Shown here: positions 47,982 to 58,364 of the stretch, piece after piece | How the letters are laid out: each line of letters opens with the position of its first letter | Numbering within the stretch: the first letter of the stretch is position 1 | DNA from: Coprinellus micaceus | Taxonomy: Eukaryota > Basidiomycota > Agaricomycetes > Agaricales > Psathyrellaceae | Direction of reading: 5' to 3' | Assembly (NCBI GenBank): GCA_951394405.1 | Contig: OX596335.1 | Location: forward strand, 4,712,001-4,776,000 | DNA: 64,000 nt | Notes under the pieces: model-generated | What the model was told of the DNA's origin: nothing | The model's database searches: none | The model's input: the letters and a program-made list of their open reading frames with translations, nothing else | Made by a program: the position numbers and the translations under genes

Positions 47982-49594
47982 ATGTCAAGCAACTGGAACG
48001 GTGTGCAGTACAACATCTACTCGGCGTCTCATGGGGGGATTCTGCAGTTCGCGTCGGCTAGTTCTGGGCTGTTTGCGACGTTGGGGGCCGATGCCCATGA
48101 CGTGTCACAACAGGTGCGCTGGTTAGAACTCGACTTCATGGCTCACTGGCTAACGTTTGTTCTTATGAAGTGGATCGTACACCCATCCGGGGCGCAATAC
48201 AGTTTCTCAATCGAGAATTGGGAGTTCGGCACGTACGCTTCTGTGGAATCAGACCCTTGGATTAAATCTTCAACCGCACCGCGAACGTGGTACCTCGTTC
48301 CTATCGGTAACGACGTCAATGGCCTGTACGCAACTCTGCTTGTCCCTCTCTCCAGTCCCTGCCTAACTCCCTTGCTCTATAGGATCTGCAACGAGCCAGG
48401 CTGCTCCCTCGTCTGGGCTCCTTTGGCCCTAGTTGACCCGCAAATGTCGAGCTCTAACGACGTAAGCCCTCACGGTGACCTTTGCATGTATTCACGGGGG
48501 CTGATCTCGGATTCACATATAGGTCGTCCTTGTGCAACGCAGCGGCGCCGTGTATGAGTTATGGCAGTTTGTCGAAGCAGGAGCCTCCACTGTTAGACCT
48601 GGAAGTCCGGGAACAACCACTAGTTCACAAATCTCGACAACTACGACTACGTCAGACTCTTCAGTGCTCCCATCCACGACAACTATCACGACAACCGCTA
48701 CGGCAGCGTCCTTGTTCACAACGACAGAAACTTGGTCTTCCTCCACTGAGATTGGTACCATCTTCGAAACGTCCTCGACGCGATCATATCCGCCAGCAGC
48801 CACTCGCCCAGTGAATACGACTCCAGGCAGCCTACAAGCGCTGAAGTCGTGCGCGCCTTGTGGAAAATCGCAGTGTAGCTTCACATCGTCGGTGAGTGAT
48901 TCGACACCAGCACTTTCCCCCACCGATTCTCACTTCCTGACAGGGCGAACCTATCACGGCAATGTACAGCGTCTTAATTGGTCAACCTGTCGCGAACTGT
49001 AATTCCGGCAGCCAAGAGTCCACTACCACAAAGTTTGGTGGTACGTACGAACTCCAAAGGTCGTTTAGCGTCGAGGTAACCACGGGGGCTGGCCTCGGGT
49101 TCTTGGGACCATCAATATCGGCTGAGACGAAAGTCGGAACCGCAAATTCGACAAGAATCGAGAGGGCACAGGAGATTGAGGTGACAATACGTCCGGGGCA
49201 AATCGTCAGTAAGGCCCCATTGCGTCGTTTTAAAAGGTGATCTAACGCGTTCTCCCCTTCCTTTAGGGTGCACTGGTGGCCAACATAACCTATGTCACGA
49301 CCCCAGGACAGATCAGAGTTGATCGAAGGTGAGTACTCGATTCATAGGAGAAAGGCGTATACTGAAGCTGGCAAACGTAGTACGCTCGCTTTCGTCTCTG
49401 TGGAACCCGAAAATGTCCTCGGGTACTCTGTTGTCTACACGAGCTGCGATTCCCAATTCCAAGCCCTCACTCTACCCAAGGTAGAGTGCACCCCGAAGAG
49501 CTCGGGCTTGAAGACCGCATCGGGAACCTTCGGGCGGCAGTCCTTGCTATATCTCTCCCTACTCCTGCTTGGGAGTCTGGTGTCTTTGCTTTAA
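47982..49594 (+). CDS. Trefoil/aerolysin-like family copy F7
   Basis: Seven exons (47982-48113, 48171-48325, 48383-48461, 48523-48891, 48944-49204, 49267-49328, 49381-49594) give 423 aa in frame. This is the closest relative of broken copy F1: both start with SxNWxGVQYNIYS and share exon sizes 155, 79, 261 and 62 nt. N-terminal module: GGILQFASASSGLFATLG, SQQWIVHPSG, ENWEFGTYAS, ICNEPGCSLVWAPLALVD, YELWQF. A ~70-residue Ser/Thr-rich linker follows, then CAPCGKSQCSF, SVLIGQPVANC, GGTYELQRSFSVEVTTGAG, GLGFLGPSIS, QEIEVTIRPGQIGALVANIT and VVYTSCDSQFQALTLP. Hydrophobic tail SLLYLSLLLLGSLVSLL. The T/S-rich strands around a Gly-rich hydrophobic loop, then a V.I.PG strand, are the pattern that suggests an ETX/MTX2-like fold. 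Confidence 0.78.
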
Positions 49595-50068
49595 CGTCTC
49601 GTTTCCAGATCGTTCGATCCTCTCCAACTGAGGCGGTATTCGCCCCAAAGACTTTCTTTATGGTGCCATGGCCCCGGAGCAGTCACAAGGTCGATGAGCC
49701 CGGGATCCTAGTATCTTCATGTAAAGCAGGCCCAGTAGAGAGACATACATTACCACACGGCCTTAGCTGCCACTTATTAGTATCATTATTTTACGTTCCT
49801 TCTCGCACCGTAAGTCCATTGAATAGCTTAATCATTATCAATGCTCTCATTTAAGCGCCCAAAGGTGGCTGGGGCTCGGGTCCGTGGGAGAGGCACGATG
49901 GGGACACAGCTAGCCCCCGTTATACATCATGCGCCTTTCTTCCGTTGATTGTGACATTCGGATTCCAAGCGAAGAGATTCGTGTCTCCCTTTTCCTCAGT
50001 GCAACTCGCACTCTAGCTACACGCACAAACTACCCTTAAAGCAGCCAGGTACCTAAGGCGCGTCGAAG

Positions 50069-50729
50069 ATGCCGATCCGAACAAAGGGCGGTGTCTCGTC
50101 AAGAATTCCTCGTGGACCACGGAGGTGGCGCATGCGTTCCCTAGGCAGGAGTTTTCAGATAGAAAACCGACGACACGAGGAGGAACATGCTCTTCCGTAC
50201 GTTCTCCTCCGACCTCTTTCCATCACCTCCCGAGTTCGTATCCCAACCGAGAGGCTTGGCGCTATAGTCAGAGCATCGATTCACGTTCTCTACAAACGAG
50301 GCTGGTGGGCGCTCCCGCCTGAGGCCAACATGGTGGGTCGGTACTTCACCAAGCCAGGTTTAGACGACGACGAGGGTTGTGTCCGGGTACTTCCAGAGAA
50401 GTCCCCTGTTTTTAAGATGCGTCCACCTTTTCCTATCCTTCAACTATCCCGCAGACGCTTACCGTTCACGTGCGTCCCAGGAAAACGTCTCCACGTATAC
50501 CTTCATCCCTCTCCACCCAACCCCCTCAATTACGCCTCCCGTTGACGTCAAAGTCCACATCTACCCCTTCGACACCATCCCCGCCTTAACTTCGCAAGTC
50601 TACCCGATCCCCCATCTCTCTCGCCAACTCGCTCTCAGGATAGACGACGACCCGTTCGTCACGAACCTGGTACATAGAGACGAACCCTCAGTCCGAAAGT
50701 TCCTAGCCCTGAGTAAAGCCTGGTTCTAA
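50069..50729 (+). other. Coding-like fragment of unknown identity
   Basis: Two overlapping plus-strand frames (50069-50545 and 50379-50729) look protein-like; the second ends FVTNLVHRDEPSVRKFLALS near 50700. They may be two exons of one small gene or an eroded gene. No domain is recognised and no splice junction linking them was convincing. Confidence 0.25.
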
Positions 50730-50949
50730 AAGGGGGAAAGCGAGTGTCAATGTCAGAGCGCAGGCAAAGGGAAGCAGAATGAAAGCAAAAGGAGAGGGAG
50801 ACTCGGATTCGTTCCCAGTACGTCGCAAGTCGTCAGACGGAGGCGACATGTGCACGATGCCCGCGGGTATGGTATCGAGGGCCCGAGGACACGCGTACAA
50901 AGGGCGCAGCATCAGAAGAATGACAAACCCACTTGGCGGGACTTATATG

Positions 50950-51075
50950 CTTGGCCAAGCGCCGCAAGCGCCCAAGATCACACGCTTGTCCAAGGACCGG
51001 GGGGGGTTCTTGGCCAAGCGGTCAAGCGACACACAAGCGAGGTTTGAAGCAGACAAGACTTAACGCTTGCCCAAG
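50950..51075. repeat. Cluster of CTTGNCCAAG palindromes
   Basis: The 10-mer occurs four times in 126 nt: 50950-50959 (N=G), 50985-50994 (N=T), 51009-51018 (G) and 51066-51075 (C). Three of the four are followed by G or C then further AAGCG-like words. Confidence 0.5.
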
Positions 51076-52738
51076 CACTTAGGTAGGTGCTGGTCGCTAT
51101 TAGGGCATTTTCGGTCCGTTGTCTGTTTGTTTTGGGGGCTCGGTGGTTAGGGGCAATGAATTATAGCATTGGATAAACTAAGATTACGATACAGGCACGA
51201 CTAATTACAATACGTGACTACCGAGCAATTGAATAAAGTAGTGCGTGGAGCTCGTAGTGGGCGTATATAAAAGGGTAAAACAGCGAAGGTACGGGAAGCG
51301 CATGACCAAGGGGCGGAGGCACGGGGTAGAGGTGGCGAAAATGCGTGAATTTGGGAGCGGTTGAATAAAAAGCCTTGCATCTGAGGAACAGCGTGAGGGG
51401 ATCAGCAGAACTGGGAATGGAGTTTACACACACCGTGGCACCTATAATATCTCCCAGACGCTCATGAACCCTGTTGCCATTGACCTGAGTCGACGGCCTT
51501 TAGCCCAAGCACTTGAGGGTGTAGAGGAAAGTGTTACGACGTACCGAGAGGAACCTGAACGGTGAGATACTCTGGACCGTGCTGTCTGCAGGCCACGGGG
51601 CGCTTCAGTGTCTCCAACTGGCTGGAGAGAAACGGAGGGTGCGACAGACTTGGGGGGATGGTGGCGGTTGGAGAAAGAGTGACACGACTTCGGGAGTTGC
51701 GCTTTCGGAAGTCCACAACAACTTTTGATGGATGCCTCGGCAGCAGTGACAGCTCACAACTTCGCGTTCCCCAAGTCGTTTGGCACTGTCCTCTGTACAG
51801 TACATGCATATTTAAGTTGGAATCCTGTGTCTGTGTACCCATCCTTAAGAAGACCGTATTCAATGTTGGCTGCAGATAAATGTATCTGCGACCACCTGCA
51901 CCATATCGAATGTTGGTAGAACCCGGATCAAACGAGCAACGACAGAACGAAATGCTTTAAGTCCTCTATCAGCAAGCCCCCCAGCAAGTCCAAAAGTCAC
52001 CAAGCTGTGAAGTGTTTTCACAAGCCCAAGCCAAGCCATCTGAGGCGTTCAAGTGCAAGCGGAAGCGATTTTTTCGCGGGTCGAAGCGGCCGAGTCCAAA
52101 TCAAAGCGATCAAAGGCTTTTGTCATTCTTCTGATGAGGACAAGAGTAGAGCGGGTCAATGCAACCACGACCAGGGTGGTCATACTCTCCGACCCGATAG
52201 ATATCATCGAGACGAAACATATCATGATTGGGTACGTTTCTAAATAAAACACCTCAGCCAACACCCAACACGATGAAGAACACGGACGACTGACCTAAGT
52301 AACAGCAGGGCGATAGCGAGGACAGCGTATGTATGTATGTATAACCGATGCGATGCATAGCATAGCAGAGTAGAGTAGGGTAGAGTAGAGCCCGCGAGGG
52401 CTGAGTGCTGAATATGGTTACGGGAAACGAGTATACAGAGAAAGCAGCTGATGAATAACGAACGATGTCAATGCGATGATAACCTCTAAAAGCAAGGCAG
52501 CAGAACCGAAACAATGCAACAGACACGAGTTAACCATGGGCCTTAACCCAGAAATGCGATAAGAAACAGAGACGAAAGCAGCGATACCGGTAACGAAATC
52601 CACGAGTCGTTCAAAGCAATGCGAAAGGAACTCCAACGTACGGGGCCGGAAAATGCTCAGCGGAGCTCCCAACTCTCATCTCTCATCTCGATCTTCAACA
52701 CAGCCCTTCATCCCTCATCTCAAGCGTCAACACCCAAC

Positions 52739-55700
52739 CTACTTCACCGGCGTCCCGAACCCCCCACCCCCAACCGCACCAACCCCAACCGCACCAACCC
52801 CAACACCCCCCTCCCACCCCCCCTCCTCAATCCTCCTCACAACCCCCCTCAACCGCTCATTAACCCCATCCTGCACACGCGCCGCCTCCTCCTCCCCCGC
52901 TCGTCTCTTCAGCTCTACAACGCATCGTCAGCTTCTCTCGCACTGCACGAGAAGAAAGGAGGGGCTCACCTGCAGACCTCTCCCCAATCCACAGTCTCAA
53001 CGCCGCGTTCCCCACCCCATCCACCGTCTTTCCCTTCCCCCCTCTCTGTCCGTCTTTCGCTTGAGTTCCACCACCGGGGGTATCGACTCCCTTCGCCTGA
53101 CGCGGCTGCGCCCCCAACCCCGCCGCAAGCTGCTCCGCCGTCGCCAACATCGCCTCCGCATGCTCGCTCGACGTGTTCAAATATTGGGACGCGATGAGGG
53201 CCATTATTAGGGCGCGGAGGTGGTTATCCGTCGACTGGGTGGCGAGTTTCAGGGCGGTGCGGAGGTGCATTCTATATTGGGGGGTGGGGGTTAGTTGTTG
53301 TTTGTATGGAGGAAGAGGAAGGAGGGGGAGGACGAAACAAAGAGGAAAAACACGCACTTCGCCTCCAAAAACTCATCCGCCAAACACGCCTTGAGCACAC
53401 ACGCAACAGCGTTCAACGTACACCCCATCCCCTCACACACCTTCACAATCCCCTCCTCGCCCATACCCTCTTTGTTCGTACTCGTATACCCAAACGCCTC
53501 CCCCTTCAACGCCTCCTCCACCGCCTTAACCACATGATGATCGACGTCCTCGGGCGGGAGCGTCGCAACCTGCCTCCTCAGATGCCCGATCCGGACCCAA
53601 ATCTCCCCTGCGCGGGCTGCAGCGTGTATCCACGGATCTTCCACTCCCTCCGCTTCCATACCCACTCCTCCCTCTTCTCTTTCTCCCTCTCCTCCTCTCC
53701 CTCCATGCTCCCCTTCCTCCCCTCCTTCCCGCTTCCCCCTCCCCCTCCCAGCCCCATCCTCCTCTTTCACCCCATTCAAACTCGACCCAGCCCCCCTCCC
53801 CCCCGCCCGGCTCAACCACCCCGCCACCTGATAACACCTCACCGCCCGCTCCCCCCTCCCCCCCGCATGCGCCAGCTGCGCATGCAACAGCGCAATCCGC
53901 GCGGCGTACGCGTTGAACAGCCCGGGCGTGTTCCGCGTGTGCGCGACGAGCGCGGAGAGGTGCGTGGAGGCGGAGGGGAGCTCGGAGCGCGCGATTGAGA
54001 CCTGGGGGAGGGTGTTAGTGGGGGTTTTTTGGTGGGGAGGGGGGAGGAGGAGACGGGTGGGGTGGGGGGGAAGAAGGGTGAGAGGGGGGGAAGAAGGGTG
54101 AGAGGGGGGGAAGAAGGGTGAGAGGGGAGGCGGAGGGAAGGAGGGAGGAAGGGGAAGAAGAAAGGAGAGACGCACCCCAACCAACTCGCAAATCAAGTCC
54201 GCCTTCATCCTATTCAACCTCCCAAAATGGGCCTCCACATCCGCCGCTGACGCCCACGGCTGCACTACATCACCACACCAACCTCATCAGTAACGGCTTA
54301 TATCACCCAAGCCAGAAAGCTACACTCACACCCCGCATCCCGCCTCAACTCCTTCTCCACCACCACCAGCCCCTCCATCGCGAACACCTTCCGCTTCGGC
54401 TTCCTTCCTACGGGGTCGCGCTTCGCGACGGCGGTGGTGAGGAAGGCGAGGGACATGAGGAGGCGCGGGTGTGTTAGTTGGATGTGGAGGGGGTGTGTGT
54501 GGGGGAATGGGATCTAGGTTAGGTATCGTTAGTCGGGTTTGGATTCGAGGCCTTGAGAATAGCGCCAGGAGGAAAGAGAGGGAAGGAGAACACACCTCAA
54601 CAACCCCACACCCAAACCCATCCAACGCCCCCCCATCCAACAGCTCATGCAACACCTTCGTCCTCGCCTCCACCCTACCCGTCTCCCCCACATACGTATA
54701 ATACACGATCCCCAGGACAAGCGCGTACACCAGGAACGCCGTATCATGCGTCGCGCGGGGTGTATGCGCGAAGATCGCTGCGGTGTCTGCGAGCTTTGTG
54801 GGGTCGGGGAAGGAGAGGAGCGACTCGGATTCGGAGAGGGATTCTAGGACGGAGTCCCAGGTCCCCATTTGGACGAGGGTTTGGAGGCGGAGTACAGAGG
54901 CGAGCTTGACGATACTCTCATCGCCCCTCCCCACCGCGACCTCGCCCATATCCCCAATCGCCTTGAGGCTCTGCGCCGTCGGGACGCCCTCCCCTCCCCC
55001 TCCTCTTCCTTCGTCTTGGGAGCTGAACGACGCAATATGCGCGAGGTGCGCGGTGTACAGGAGGTGCGGCGCGTCGGCGGGCGTGAGGAAGGTGCTGAGG
55101 AGCCGTTTGAGGGTGGTTTGTGCGAGTTTGGGTTTGTGTTGGTGCAGGGAGAGGCGGGAGGAGAGGACGGTTAGGTGGATTTTGTAGGGGCGGAGGGTTG
55201 GGTGCTGGATGAGAGGACGTTAGATCATGGGGAGGGGTTTAGCGTCGATGAAGGAGGCTTACGTTTTGAGATATAAGCAGCTACACACAAACCCTCTATC
55301 AGCCTTCCTCTCTCCCACTCCAAAGCAAAAGAACGACTCACCGCCTTCGTAATCGCCACCTCCACCTGCGCCTCCACACCCTCCTCCGCAAGCCCCAACC
55401 GGAACCCCAACTCCGCCAAGCCCGTCCACGCTCGACACTCCATATCCGGATCGAGGTTCTGGCACTCGATGCACTTGAGCGTCGCGAGGAACGAGAGGTA
55501 CAGCGACTTGGTGTAGTGCCTGTGCGTTGGGGGGTGCAGGAGGATGGAGGAGAGCGAGAGGAGGAGGACGGGGAGGGGGAGGGGGTCGAGGTGGGCTTGC
55601 GAGTCGTCGTTACTGAGGTCTACAGGGCATTTGGAGGTAGACGCGGAGGTAGAGGGGGAGACGACGCCGGCTGTGGGGGTACAGTACCCGTCGTCGGTAC

Positions 55701-55755
55701 GTTGGCGCTTCGCTGGGCGGGGGTCGACGTCCATGGCGTCGAGCGGGCGTTGCAT
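52739..55755 (-). CDS. Cohesin loader subunit MAU2/Scc4-like
   Basis: Predicted nuclear partner of Scc2/NIPBL that loads cohesin on chromatin. Eight exons (55755-55342, 55280-55263, 55204-54596, 54513-54330, 54264-54176, 54001-53358, 53271-52970, 52914-52739) give 811 aa in frame. The protein is built of helical TPR-like repeats: SLYLSFLATLKCIE near the N-terminus, FAHTPRATHDTAFLVYALVL mid-protein, and the C-terminal AKMHLRTALKLATQ...ALRLWIGERSAGELKRR, which matches the conserved C-terminal signature of the cohesin-loading-factor family. Exon 2 is an 18-nt micro-exon (LLISQN). A Gly/Arg/Glu-rich low-complexity insert (GEEGEHGGRGGEGE) splits the repeats, and the C-terminus is Gly/Val-rich. Local GC is high and strongly purine-skewed. 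Confidence 0.8.
54055..54130. repeat. Intronic minisatellite, ~20-nt unit
   Basis: Three or more near-identical copies of GGGGGAAGAAGGGTGAGAGG lie within intron 5 (54002-54175) of the MAU2-like gene. Each unit contains GTGAG on the plus strand, which is antisense to the gene. Confidence 0.7.
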
Positions 55756-56712
55756 CGTGGTGGGAGCGGGGAGAGTGCGGTGGGCAATTGAGGGAGGCGT
55801 GACAGTGAGATGACGCGAACGTGACTTGGGTCACGGTGTGACGGACCGTGTCAGGGATGTCACGCTGGACCGGAGTTGCCAGTGAGCTTGACCCTATCGT
55901 TCCGCCGTACTCTTCGAAGGCTCTGGAGAGGCTGTCGTACATTAAGCACTGACGATAGGATGCTATTTAGTGACGGGACAGAGCCCCCCGCCTCGCCCTC
56001 ACGGAATACCTTGCCTTGGCGCCCAGAACCACCCGGCGCTTAATCTGGTCGCAGCTCTCAAACCTGGCTATATATGTACTCTTGGCTCAAGGACAACCAC
56101 AGGCACCCTCGTCTGCCTACCACCATACACCACCTGACTAGCCTACTCGCCCCCCCTGCACGGCGCAAACGATGCAAATCCGCCACCCCATTCTTCCGCA
56201 TTTATACCTCCTCTCTCCGTACGACCCGACCTAACCCTCAACACCAACGCCCAGCGCCACTGACCCGCGCCACGTTCGGGCCGTGACGCGAGCACCCAGT
56301 TGCAGCCATGCAGACGACGAGCTGGGCCGTACCCTCCAGTATTTTCGACGGCCCCAGAGAAGGTTATCCTCGATTCTCTCAGATTACCGAACACATCCTT
56401 TCCCTTGGTCCTCATGGAAGAATACCTTGGCGCCCGGTCTGAACCCGCTCCTACCTCGACGGTTACGCAGTCGTCTAGCTCAACCTCGACCTAGCCTAAC
56501 GACGACATTCGGCATCACCCAATACCTCTTGTCTAGCATTAGTAGCCCAGCCGCTCTCTGCATGTTTACATGTACACCCACCATAATGGAGGCTCCACAT
56601 CCATCCTCAAACCCACACAAGTTCAGTGTATAAATCCACCCATCCGCCTCCTTATTCTCCCCCCTCCCGCACACAACAACCCAACCATCCCAACCGTCCC
56701 ATCCCAGGACCA
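55756..56712. promoter_or_regulatory. Divergent region: MAU2-like / acidic protein
   Basis: No gene recognised. CGGCGCTTAATCTGG at 56034-56048 is a near copy of the motif at 47531. TATAAAT at 56629-56635 lies 78 nt before the ATG at 56713. Confidence 0.45.
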
Positions 56713-57444
56713 ATGACGACGACGACCCCCCACCCCCCTCCAGTGCGCAAGCGGCCGTTCCCCAGGCCCTTGCTCGACCTCGGGGCTCTCCTCCTGGGGC
56801 GCGCACGCGCTACTACTTTGAAGTGGTTTTCCAAGAAAAAGCCTCAGAAGCCTATGTCCTCAGAGCCAGTTCCGACGCCGCATCTGGTGGGAATCTGGTA
56901 TCACCCTACGTCGGTGCATTTCCCTGTCGGCAACACCTCTCTATGGCGGGCAGACAGCCTTCGCACTCCCCCGAACCCCTCGTCGACCTCTGATCCCAAC
57001 CCCCGTAACGTTCAGAACTTCCACGATACCGGTACCGCTACGGCCCACGCCAGCCTCGACGACACCGGTACCGGGACGCCCCACGACAGCATCGTACACT
57101 GGTATGATGCGTACTACATCGTCGACACCCCCTCCCGCGTGGGTCGCACACGCGAGCGTGCGCCGTTCGTTGTCAACGACGATCGGCTGTGGAACCCGAG
57201 GGTTCATAGCTTTGAGTATTTCGAGTGCGATAGCGGTTCAGATAGATCTGAGGACGCCGAGTCGAGCGAGGACGAGTCTGAGTCTGAGTGTAAGCCTGAG
57301 TACGAGTTTGAGTCCGAGTCCGAGGAGAGCGTGGAGGTGGAGGTGGATGTGGAGGGTCCTACAGCGGGACGCACCCAGGGGATGTGGAAGCGGGACTTCA
57401 ACAGCGTGCCAGATGGCGCCGATTGGGTCTGCAGAGGAGAGTAG
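56713..57444 (+). CDS. Lineage-specific hypothetical protein, acidic C-terminal half
   Basis: Single exon, 243 aa from ATG 56713 (MTTTTPHPPPVRKR). This start is chosen because a TATA box is 78 nt upstream; the open frame upstream has no ATG. A basic N-terminus with a short hydrophobic patch (LLDLGALLLGRARA) leads to a central part with VGIWYHPTSVHFPVG and duplicated HDTGTxTxHxS units, and a strongly acidic stretch (ESSEDESESECKPEYEFESE). No domain recognised. The N-terminal patch could act as a targeting sequence, but that is speculation. Confidence 0.5.
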   Translation: MTTTTPHPPPVRKRPFPRPLLDLGALLLGRARATTLKWFSKKKPQKPMSSEPVPTPHLVGIWYHPTSVHFPVGNTSLWRADSLRTPPNPSSTSDPNPRNVQNFHDTGTATAHASLDDTGTGTPHDSIVHWYDAYYIVDTPSRVGRTRERAPFVVNDDRLWNPRVHSFEYFECDSGSDRSEDAESSEDESESECKPEYEFESESEESVEVEVDVEGPTAGRTQGMWKRDFNSVPDGADWVCRGE

Positions 57445-58364
57445 TACATCCCCGTCTCCTACCTTGCATGAATACCGACTGTGTATCATCCGTACATATC
57501 TTCGCTATATACGATTGCCTCCATTGGACGGCACAGAACGATGAATGTGCATGCGAAAGCTTCCTGCCTTGAGAGCGCTACGAAGAGTGGTTCGACGGTC
57601 TTTCGTGCTAATTTCATGGACGGTGTTAGAGAGGGCCACGCATTCTTACAGCCTACAGGCAGCTGTGTCCGGGCGGTTAGGCGCCCAGCTCGGGATAGAT
57701 TAGATTAGATCATCATGTTGGCTTGATCTACATCACGGAAATCGGGGCTGTACGATTTTCTACGACGAAAACGACCACGGGCTAGAAGGATGACTGGTGT
57801 TATCTGATAAAGAGCATGGGCTATCTGATGTGGCAAACCAAGTACAAGCTAGACTGGGCTTGCCAGGGCCCCAATTCTGGTGGCGAGATGATAGTGAATT
57901 ATTGGCTCACGAGGATCCCTCGACCATCACACCCCAGGCGCACGCTGACGGTCACGGACTATCAGAACATATCAGGAAGAGCCTAAGAGCCAAGTCTGAC
58001 TAGCACCATGTCAGGCTCCGACCTGACATCCACCAGCTTCTGGTGCGACTGCCTGGGCGGCCTGTATCGGGCCTGTGAGTCACAAGACCTTACAAGGGTG
58101 TGATGAGGGGCACATTGAGCCCCCAGGTTTGTAAGCGATTGAGATGCTGTATAAGCGTATGCACCACAGGTGGGGTGGGGTCAGAAACTTGTACCTACCT
58201 CACCTTACTTGGAAGGACTGAATATGAAGGAGGCCTACCTGCGAGAGAGACTTATCGGCTCCAAGCATCACCGATCGATTGAGCAAGTAGATAGAGCAAA
58301 ATTGGTAGTATTGACCCATCGGGAGTAGAAGAAGAATATGCTGCTTGGCTGTGGCCCATACCAG
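57445..58364. other. Non-coding 3' flank of the transposase gene
   Basis: No gene recognised. If the Plavaka-type element is complete, its right-hand (3') terminal inverted repeat should lie here, but no clear pair with the 63.3-64 kb region was spotted by eye. Confidence 0.35.

Larger units (their letters stand above)
49595..52738. other. Long non-coding stretch (3.1 kb)
   Basis: No confident gene. It contains TAAGCGCCC at 49852-49860, a coding-like fragment at 50069-50729, a cluster of CTTGNCCAAG palindromes at 50950-51075, and simple GTAT and GTAGA repeats around 52327-52390. Confidence 0.4.

Noticed and set aside
52320..52395. GTAT and GTAGA/GTAGG short tandem repeats
   Set aside because: Ordinary microsatellite, too short and degenerate to call a functional element.
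53291..54265. 324-codon minus-strand frame taken as a separate gene
   Set aside because: It is the MAU2-like exon 6 read through its flanking introns; the Pro/Leu-rich start is the intronic minisatellite.
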